Shown here one piece after another: positions 57,867 to 64,000 of a stretch of DNA of 64,000 bases. This DNA is from Acidobacteriota bacterium (lineage in GTDB: Bacteria; Acidobacteriota; Terriglobia; Terriglobales; Acidobacteriaceae). The DNA is taken from positions 186,001-250,000 of the forward strand of contig JAJXYY010000033.1 in the NCBI GenBank assembly GCA_021780315.1, read 5' to 3'. The notes below the pieces were generated by a model. That model was not told the DNA's origin and did no database searches. It worked only from the letters and a program-made list of their open reading frames with translations. The stretch's first letter is position 1, and each line of letters opens with the position of its first letter. The translations under genes were made by a program, and so were the position numbers.

Positions 57867-58973
57867 TTAGGCGAATTGCTCGAGGAAGCGCATGTCTCCG
57901 GAGTAGAAGTGGCCTATGTCGGAGATGCCGTGCTGGATCATGGCGATGCGTTCGACGCCCATGCCGAAGGCGAAGCCGGAGATGTTGGCGGGGTTGTAGG
58001 CGGGTGGCTTGCCCTGGGCGGTGCGTTGCTGATCGACGGCGGCGAAGACGGCGGGGTCTACCATGCCGCAGCCGAGGAGCTCGATCCAGCCGGAGTGTTT
58101 GCATTTGCGGCAGCCTTTGCCGTTGCAGAAGATGCAGGAGATCTGGACGTCGGCGGAGGGCTCAGTGAAGGGGAAGAAGCTGGGGAAGAAGCGGGTTTTG
58201 ACGGCCGAGCCGAAGAGGGCCTTCATGGCGTGGTCGAGGGTGCCTTTGAGGTCGGAGAAGGTGATGTTGGTGTCGACGCAGAGGCCTTCGACCTGGTGGA
58301 AGATGGGGGAGTGGGTGGCGTCGGCGGCGTCGTTGCGGTGGACTTTGCCGGGGATGACGATGCGGATGGGCGGAGCCTGGTCGATCATGGTGCGGATCTG
58401 TACGGGGGAGGTGTGGGTGCGCATGAGGAGGCGGTCGCGCGAGGGGCGGGACTGCTGGTGGGCGATGACGAGGGTGTCCTGAGTGTCGCGGGCGGGGTGG
58501 TTGGGGGGGAAGTTGAGGGCTTCGAAGTTGTAGAAGTCGGACTCGACCTGGGGGCCGAGGTTGGTGGAGTAGCCGAGATGGTGGAAGACGGCGACGATCT
58601 CGTGCATGGTCTTGAGGAGTGGGTGGGGGATGCCGGGGGCGCGGGTGGCGCCGGGGAGGGTGATGTCGATTCCCTGGGCTGCGGGGCTGCTGGCGGTGCT
58701 GGCGGGGGCTTCGAGGGCGGCTTCGATTTGCTGCTTGAGCTGGTTGAAGCGGATGCCGAGGGGCTTGCGGGCTTCGGCGGGGGCGGATTTGAGCCAGGCT
58801 TCGCTGATGAGCTTGAGGCGGCCTTGTTTGCGGCCGAGCCAGTGGAGGCGGAAGGCCTCGGGGTCGGCGGCGGTCTCGGCGGCGGTGGTGCGGACGTCTT
58901 CGGCGAGGGTGGCGAAGGCGGCTTCGAGGGAGGGTTCGTCGTAGGAGAGGAGTTGAGGGATGGACTCGTTCAT
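57867..58973 (-). CDS. pheS: Phenylalanine--tRNA ligase alpha subunit
   Basis: From the ATG at 58973 the protein has 368 residues, normal for PheS; a long in-frame upstream extension is discarded as low-complexity. It has the N-terminal coiled-coil (FRLHWLGRKQGRLKLISEAW), the class II motifs HPLLKTMHEIVAVFHHLGY and DTLVIAHQQSRPSRDRLLMR-type arm, motif 2 GKVHRNDAADATHSPIFHQV, the Cys-rich ISCIFCNGKGCRKCKHSGWI and motif 3 FAFGMGVERIAMIQHGISD. It forms the alpha2beta2 enzyme with PheT. Unusually, pheT lies 2.1 kb downstream, beyond an acyltransferase gene and two genes on the other strand. Confidence 0.96.
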   Translation of the reverse strand: MNESIPQLLSYDEPSLEAAFATLAEDVRTTAAETAADPEAFRLHWLGRKQGRLKLISEAWLKSAPAEARKPLGIRFNQLKQQIEAALEAPASTASSPAAQGIDITLPGATRAPGIPHPLLKTMHEIVAVFHHLGYSTNLGPQVESDFYNFEALNFPPNHPARDTQDTLVIAHQQSRPSRDRLLMRTHTSPVQIRTMIDQAPPIRIVIPGKVHRNDAADATHSPIFHQVEGLCVDTNITFSDLKGTLDHAMKALFGSAVKTRFFPSFFPFTEPSADVQISCIFCNGKGCRKCKHSGWIELLGCGMVDPAVFAAVDQQRTAQGKPPAYNPANISGFAFGMGVERIAMIQHGISDIGHFYSGDMRFLEQFA

Positions 58974-59079
58974 GGCGGCAGGATCAAGGATAAATGACGC
59001 GGATAAGAAGGCATACCCCGGGGGCTGGAACCGGAGTATCTGGAAGCAAGGACGAGGACAACGGCAGGTGCTTTGCGGG

Positions 59080-60576
59080 TTAGAGGGAGATGAGGACGAC
59101 GGCGACGACGAGTGCTCCGAGGAGGAGGGAGCGTTTGTCGGTGACGGCGTAGACGACGGGGTCTTCGTTGAGCTGGCCTCGGGAGGCGAGGAGCCAGAGG
59201 TTGCTGAGCCAGAGGAGGAGGACGGGGACGAGGAGCCAGAGGCGGTTGGTGTGGTGGTAGAGCTGGGCGGCGCTGAGGTTGGAGATGTAGAGGGTGAGGA
59301 CGACGACGGAGGCGTAGCCGCTGGCGGTGCCGAAGCTGCGGAGTTGCTCGAGGTCGGCGACGTGGTATCCGCGGCCGCTGGCGGAGGCTCCACCGCGTTC
59401 GCGGAGGCTTTCGAGCTCGGCGAAGCGCTTGACGAAGGCGAGGGAGAGGAAGAAGAAGATGCTGAAGCCGCCGAGCCAGGGGGAGACGGTGACTCCGGTG
59501 GCGGCGGAGCCGGCGAGGATGCGGATGGTGTAGAGGCCGGAGAGGACGATGACATCGACCAGGACGGCTCGCTTGAGGCGGAGGGAGTAGGCGAGGGTGG
59601 TGACGAGATAGACGGCGAGCCAGCCCAGGAAGCTGATGTGGTAGGGGGTAACTATGACTCCGGAGGGAGCGACGGCGGCGGAGATGCGGGGGAGAAGGAT
59701 GGCGAGGGTGGCGGAGATGGCGAGGAAGAACAGGACGACAGCTACTCCGGCGATGGCGGAGAGGTCTCCGGAGGCGAAGGGGCGGCGGCGCTTACGGGGG
59801 TGTTGGCGGTCGGCTTCGAGGTCAAGGAGATCGTTGACGATGTAGGTGGCGGAGGCGCAGAGGCCGAAGCTGAGGAAGGCGATGGCGGAGGCGGCGAGGA
59901 GATTGGGGGACCAGGCGTGGGCGAGCAGGAGGGGGAGGAAGATGAGGGCGTTTTTGGCCCATTGGTGGATGCGAAGGGCTTTGAACCAGGCGCGGAGGGG
60001 TGAGACCTGCTCGGTGAAGGAGCGGACGGGGGTGATGCGGGCGGCGCGGAGGCCGGCGCGGAGGCTGGCGGTGGGGTTGGCGACCATGGGCTGCTGGCAG
60101 TGGGTGAGGAGCGGGAGGTCGGGGCGGGCGTTGCCGATGTAGGAGAAGTTGTCGCCGAAGCGTTGCTGGAAGGCGGCGAGCTTGTTGTTGCCGGCGAGGT
60201 TGAGGGTTCCGTTGGAGGCGAGGACGTCGGTGAAGATGCCGAGGTGGTCGGCGACGCGGCGGGCGAGGGTGGCGTCGGCGGCGGTGGCGAGGTATATGGG
60301 TCTGCCGGTGGCGTGCTGCTGCTGGAGATACTGGAGGAGTTCGCGGTTGTAGGGGAGATGGGCGACCTGAAGCTGGACGGCGGCGGTGAGGTGTTGCTTG
60401 AGGGCGGCTTTTCCCTGGAGGAGCCAGCCGGGGAGTTTGAGCAGGTCGGCGGGGCGCTGGCGGGCGAGGACGAGGGCGGAGTCGACGAGGGTATCGGACT
60501 TGACCAGGGTGCCATCGAGGTCGACGCAGAGCGCAGGGAGCGAGGGGCGGTCGAGTGGGGAGGCTGAGCTGGGCAA
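59080..60576 (-). CDS. HAD phosphatase-like and UbiA prenyltransferase fusion (DPPR synthase-like)
   Basis: The frame begins at a TTG with GGAAGGA seven bases upstream; 498 residues. Residues ~10-200 form a HAD-like domain (ALCVDLDGTLVKSDTLVDSA with the catalytic Asp residues, IYLATAADATLARRVADHLG, GDNFSYIGNARPDLPLL). Residues ~210-498 form a UbiA-type membrane prenyltransferase with YIVNDLLDLEADRQHPRKRR (motif 1, Asp-rich) and the second Asp region near YSLRLKRAVLVDVIVLSGLY. This pairing resembles decaprenyl-phosphate phosphoribose synthase (UbiA) enzymes, which transfer a phosphoribosyl group to polyprenyl phosphate; a fused HAD domain would remove a phosphate. Product: probably a lipid-linked pentose for the cell envelope; the exact substrate is inference. 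Confidence 0.85.
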   Translation of the reverse strand: MPSSASPLDRPSLPALCVDLDGTLVKSDTLVDSALVLARQRPADLLKLPGWLLQGKAALKQHLTAAVQLQVAHLPYNRELLQYLQQQHATGRPIYLATAADATLARRVADHLGIFTDVLASNGTLNLAGNNKLAAFQQRFGDNFSYIGNARPDLPLLTHCQQPMVANPTASLRAGLRAARITPVRSFTEQVSPLRAWFKALRIHQWAKNALIFLPLLLAHAWSPNLLAASAIAFLSFGLCASATYIVNDLLDLEADRQHPRKRRRPFASGDLSAIAGVAVVLFFLAISATLAILLPRISAAVAPSGVIVTPYHISFLGWLAVYLVTTLAYSLRLKRAVLVDVIVLSGLYTIRILAGSAATGVTVSPWLGGFSIFFFLSLAFVKRFAELESLRERGGASASGRGYHVADLEQLRSFGTASGYASVVVLTLYISNLSAAQLYHHTNRLWLLVPVLLLWLSNLWLLASRGQLNEDPVVYAVTDKRSLLLGALVVAVVLISL

Positions 60577-60766
60577 CGGATGATCCTTCCTAGAAAAGAA
60601 AGCGTTTGGCGCGGCGGATGGGCTTCGCCGGAGAAGATTCTTGAAATTGGACGCAACTGGTCGAAACCTTCGCAGGTCCGGCTACGTCATTATCATTTAT
60701 TCTGTGGATTCTGAGTATCAATCGGAACCCCATCCATAACAGCTTAAGAAATTGGTGAACGCGCTA

Positions 60767-62197
60767 ATGTCGTCAGCACAGTTGAGCGAACAGGATCCCC
60801 ACGCAGTTGTCACGGCATCAGAGCCGCGCCGCACGATGCCAACGCCAGACGAACCGCAGGGTTCCGGTGTACGCAAGTGGTTGATTATGGGGTTGGTACT
60901 GCTGGCGGTGGGTGCGGCGGTGTGGAAGATTCGGGACAACAAGCAGCAGCAGGATGAGCAGACGCGGAAGATGGCGTCGATGGGGGACCGTCCGACGCCG
61001 GTGCTGGTGAGCGCGGTGCAGCAGAAGACGATGCCGATCTACCTGTCGGCGCTGGGGACGGTGACGGCGTACTACACGGTGACGATCAAGTCGCGGGTGG
61101 ATGGGCAGCTGAACCGAGTAAACGTTCGCGAGGGTCAGGCGGTACACAAGGGGGATCTGCTACTGGAGATCGATCCGGCGCCGTACCGGGCCGCGGTGGC
61201 GCAGGCTGAGGGCCAGTTAGTGAAGGACGAGGCGAACCTGGCGAACGCCGACGCGGAGGCCAAGCGCTATACGGCACTGCTGGCTGCAGGTGTGGTCTCC
61301 AAGGAGACGCAGCAACTGCAGGTGTCGACGGCGGGGCAGGCGCAGGGTGCGATCGATGCAGACAAGGCGGCGATTGAGGCGGCGAAGGTGAATCTGGCGT
61401 ATACGCGGATCACATCGCCGATCGATGGGGTGGTGGGTCTGCGGCAGGTTGATCCGGGCAATATCGTCCATGCGGCGGACACGACCGGGCTGCTGGTCGT
61501 GACGCAGTTGCAGCCGATTGCGGTGATTTTTACGCTGCCGGAAGACCAGTTACAGCAGGTGCTGACGCTGACTCGGGGCGGCAAGAAGCTGGGCGTGGAG
61601 GCGTATGACCGGTCGGAGACGATGCATCTGGCCAGCGGATCGCTGCTGACGGTGGACAACCAGATTGATTCGACGACGGGCATGGTGAAAGCCAAGGCAG
61701 TGTTCGATAACAAAGATGGGGCACTGTTTCCGAACCAGTTTGTGAATGTGCGGCTGGTGCTGCAGGATCGTCCGGGTGCGATTGTGATTCCGGCGGCGGC
61801 GCTGCAGACGGGGACGCAGGGCAGTTTTGTGTATGTGGTGAAGCCGGGACAGGCTCCGGGCGCGTCGCAGGGCGGAGCGGACAAGAGCGTTGCGGGCGCT
61901 GGTGCTACGGATCAGAAAAGTGCGCCGTACTATGCGGAGGCTCGTCCGGTGAAGGTGGAGCTGACCGAAGGCGCGCAGGTGATTCTGAGCAGCGGCCTGG
62001 AGGCTGGGGAGCAGGTGGTGGTGGATGGGCAGGAGAAGCTGCGGAATGGGGCGAAGGTGATTCCGCGGACGGGCCTGCCTGCGGTTGGCCGTGGCGCAGC
62101 AGCGAGCAATGGTGCTGGGCCTAACGGGGCTGGAGCGAGCGGGGCGGCAGCAGGAGACGGCAGAGTAGGCAGCGGGAAGCAGGGGCCAACACGATGA
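60767..62197 (+). CDS. RND efflux periplasmic adaptor (MdtA-like)
   Basis: The ATG at 60767 gives 476 residues; a TTG at 60752 and a GTG at 60755 are in frame, none with a strong Shine-Dalgarno. A membrane anchor ([19 protein letters not shown]) is followed by the membrane-fusion domains of the HlyD/MdtA type: [20 protein letters not shown] and [20 protein letters not shown] (lipoyl-like), a coiled-coil hairpin, [20 protein letters not shown] and [20 protein letters not shown] (beta-barrel). The C-terminus has a Gly/Ala-rich tail. It joins the inner-membrane pump to an outer-membrane channel. It overlaps the pump gene by 4 bases (ATGA). Confidence 0.9.
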   Translation: MSSAQLSEQDPHAVVTASEPRRTMPTPDEPQGSGVRKWLIMGLVLLAVGAAVWKIRDNKQQQDEQTRKMASMGDRPTPVLVSAVQQKTMPIYLSALGTVTAYYTVTIKSRVDGQLNRVNVREGQAVHKGDLLLEIDPAPYRAAVAQAEGQLVKDEANLANADAEAKRYTALLAAGVVSKETQQLQVSTAGQAQGAIDADKAAIEAAKVNLAYTRITSPIDGVVGLRQVDPGNIVHAADTTGLLVVTQLQPIAVIFTLPEDQLQQVLTLTRGGKKLGVEAYDRSETMHLASGSLLTVDNQIDSTTGMVKAKAVFDNKDGALFPNQFVNVRLVLQDRPGAIVIPAAALQTGTQGSFVYVVKPGQAPGASQGGADKSVAGAGATDQKSAPYYAEARPVKVELTEGAQVILSSGLEAGEQVVVDGQEKLRNGAKVIPRTGLPAVGRGAAASNGAGPNGAGASGAAAGDGRVGSGKQGPTR

Positions 62198-64000
62198 GTC
62201 CATCACGGCCATTTATCCTTCGGCCGGTGGCCACCTCGCTTTTGATGGTGGCCATTTTGCTTGCCGGTTTTGTTGCGTATCTGCAGTTGCCGGTTTCGGC
62301 ACTGCCACAGGTGGATTATCCGACGATTCAGGTGATGACGTTCTATCCGGGGGCGAGTCCGGAGGTGATGGCGTCGTCGGTGACGGCTCCGCTGGAGCGG
62401 CAGTTTGGGCAGATACCGGGGTTGAGCCAGATGACCTCGACGAGTTCTGGTGGCGGCAGTGTGATTACGCTGCAGTTCTCTCTGGCGGAGAGCATCGATA
62501 TTGCGCAGCAGGATGTGCAGGCTGCGATCAACGCGGCGACGAGTTATCTACCGAAGGATCTGCCGAATCCGCCGGTGTATAGCAAGGTGAACCCTGCGGA
62601 TGCTCCGATTATGACGCTGGCGCTGACGAGCGATACGCTGGCGCTGACGAAGGTGGAAGACCTGGCCGATACGCTGATGGCGCAGAAGATTTCGCAACTG
62701 TCGGGCGTGGGACTGGTGTCGATAGCGGGTGGACAGAAGCCTGCAGTGCGGATTCAGGCGAACCCGACGGCGATGGCGAACTACGGGCTGAGCCTGGAGG
62801 ACATGCGCACGGCGCTGGGGCTGGCGAATGTGGACCAGGCGAAGGGCAACCTGAACGGCAAGACGCAGTCGTACACGATTGGCGCGAACGACCAGTTGCT
62901 ATCGAGCGCGGACTACAGCAAGGTGATTATTGCGTATCGCAATGGGTCTCCGGTGCGGCTGTCGGATGTGGCGAATGCGGTGGACAGCGCAGAGAATCTG
63001 TACCAGGCTGCGTGGATGGGAACGGCCGCACAGGCAGCGGGGGCGGACAAGCCGGCGCAGGATGCAGTGCTGAAGCCAGCGGTGATTGTTAACATCCAGC
63101 GGCAGCCGGGGGCGAACATCATCGGGGTGGTGGATGAGGTGCAGCGGTTGCTGCCGCAGTTGCGTTCGTCGCTGCCGGCGAGTGTGCATCTGGATGTGCT
63201 GACGGACCGGACGAACACGATTCGGGCGTCGGTGGCAGATGTGAAGTTTGAGTTGATGCTGACGATCGCGCTGGTGGTGATGGTGATCTTCCTGTTTCTG
63301 CGCTCGTTTGCAGCAACGGTGATTCCAGCGGTGGCGGTTCCGTTATCGATTGTGGGTACGTTTGGGGTGATGTACCTGCTGGGCTACAGCCTGAACAACC
63401 TGAGCCTGATGGCGCTGACGATCTCCACGGGCTTTGTGGTGGACGATGCGATTGTGATGATCGAGAACATTGCGCGCTATCTGGAGGAGGGCGATGCTCC
63501 GCTGGAGGCTGCGCTGAAGGGCTCGGAGCAGATCGGGTTCACGATTGTTTCGCTGACGGTATCGCTGATTGCGGTGCTGATTCCGCTGCTGTTCATGGGC
63601 GATATCGTGGGTCGTCTGTTCCGCGAATTTGCTGTAACGCTGGCGGTTACAATTCTGGTTTCGGCAGTAGTGTCGTTGACGCTGACGCCGATGATGGCGG
63701 CGAGACTGTTGCGGCACAAGCCGGAGAGCGAGCAGAATGCGTTCTATCGGAAGAGCGAAGAGTTTTTCGAGTATGTGATTGCGAAGTATGCCGGGGGCGT
63801 TCGGTTTGTGCTGCGGCACCAGACGATGACGCTGCTAGTGACGCTGGCGACGTTTGTGCTGACGGTCTATCTGTACATTATTGTTCCGAAGGGATTCTTC
63901 CCGGTGCAGGACACGGGTGTGCTGCTGGGGATTACGGAAGCGCCGCAGACGATCAGTTTTTCCGCGATGGGCGAGCGGCAACAGACGCTGGCAAGGATCA
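62194..64000 (+). CDS. RND efflux pump subunit (MdtB-like), 3' end outside window
   Basis: The gene starts at the ATG overlapping the adaptor stop (ATGA) and runs without a stop to the window edge, so ~602 residues are seen. Features of the HAE1/MdtB type: [51 protein letters not shown] porter motifs, [12 protein letters not shown] (helix 2-3 region) and [20 protein letters not shown] with the proton-relay Asp pair in helix 4, then [15 protein letters not shown] in the second porter half. It exports drugs, detergents or siderophore-like compounds by proton antiport. A second pump gene (MdtC-like) is likely to follow outside the window. Confidence 0.92.
   Translation, partial: MSPSRPFILRPVATSLLMVAILLAGFVAYLQLPVSALPQVDYPTIQVMTFYPGASPEVMASSVTAPLERQFGQIPGLSQMTSTSSGGGSVITLQFSLAESIDIAQQDVQAAINAATSYLPKDLPNPPVYSKVNPADAPIMTLALTSDTLALTKVEDLADTLMAQKISQLSGVGLVSIAGGQKPAVRIQANPTAMANYGLSLEDMRTALGLANVDQAKGNLNGKTQSYTIGANDQLLSSADYSKVIIAYRNGSPVRLSDVANAVDSAENLYQAAWMGTAAQAAGADKPAQDAVLKPAVIVNIQRQPGANIIGVVDEVQRLLPQLRSSLPASVHLDVLTDRTNTIRASVADVKFELMLTIALVVMVIFLFLRSFAATVIPAVAVPLSIVGTFGVMYLLGYSLNNLSLMALTISTGFVVDDAIVMIENIARYLEEGDAPLEAALKGSEQIGFTIVSLTVSLIAVLIPLLFMGDIVGRLFREFAVTLAVTILVSAVVSLTLTPMMAARLLRHKPESEQNAFYRKSEEFFEYVIAKYAGGVRFVLRHQTMTLLVTLATFVLTVYLYIIVPKGFFPVQDTGVLLGITEAPQTISFSAMGERQQTLARI

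Overview
The window is a high-GC (about 60-65%) bacterial chromosome segment, most likely from an acidobacterium of the Terriglobales type (Granulicella/Terriglobus/Edaphobacter-like). The assignment rests on typical gene families: an Oar-like TonB receptor with an N-terminal carboxypeptidase-regulatory domain, a TPR plus CRTAC/FG-GAP protein pair, a VWFA-related secreted protein, kumamolisin-type S53 peptidase, a Ser/Thr kinase with TolB-like and TPR domains, an S9 peptidase and GH81/GH16/GH28 enzymes. No insertion sequence, prophage, CRISPR array or rRNA operon was seen. Five tRNA genes (Ser-GCT, Pro-TGG, His-GTG, Arg-TCT, Thr-CGT) and one likely 6S RNA are present.

Layout. 1-13.0 kb, all on the minus strand, is a beta-1,3-glucan utilisation locus. 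A membrane protein joins a winged-helix-like DNA-binding domain, one membrane helix and a GH16 glucanase domain whose catalytic nucleophile is replaced. It precedes a very large multidomain GH81 endo-beta-1,3-glucanase, a TonB receptor, a TPR lipoprotein and an FG-GAP protein cut by the window edge. 13.3-18.4 kb (minus) is a compact four-gene operon: a 64-residue peptide, a heme-oxygenase-like diiron oxidase family protein, a soluble Ser/Thr kinase with TolB-like and TPR domains, and an S53 sedolisin without a signal peptide. It resembles an undescribed peptide-modification system. 18.7-37 kb is housekeeping: amino-acid permease, pyrophosphatase, purS, the heme genes hemE-hemH-hemG, a sugar porter, S9 peptidase, DUF4112 protein, YheT-like hydrolase, MFS exporter, acyl-CoA dehydrogenase, a MerR-like/TPR protein and tRNAs.

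37-49 kb carries a GH28 polygalacturonase preceded by a tiny 33-residue membrane peptide and a leader with a strong promoter and hairpin, then a DUF6599-like protein, an AMIN/amidase, alaS, a DUF429-like protein, recX and adenosine deaminase. 49.5-60.6 kb (mostly minus) holds a VWFA-related protein, an RluD-type pseudouridine synthase, an Lgt-family protein lacking the catalytic residues, a 6S RNA, zapA, a ZapB-like coiled coil, pheT without its OB-fold tRNA-binding insert, an acyltransferase, pheS and a HAD-UbiA fusion. 60.7-64 kb starts an RND efflux operon (MdtA- and MdtB-like) that leaves the window on the right.

The two most interesting systems are the ToxR-like glucan sensor built on a dead GH16 domain at 11.2-13.0 kb and the peptide/oxidase/kinase/sedolisin operon at 13.3-18.4 kb. 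All functional statements come from reading motifs by eye; no database search was run.
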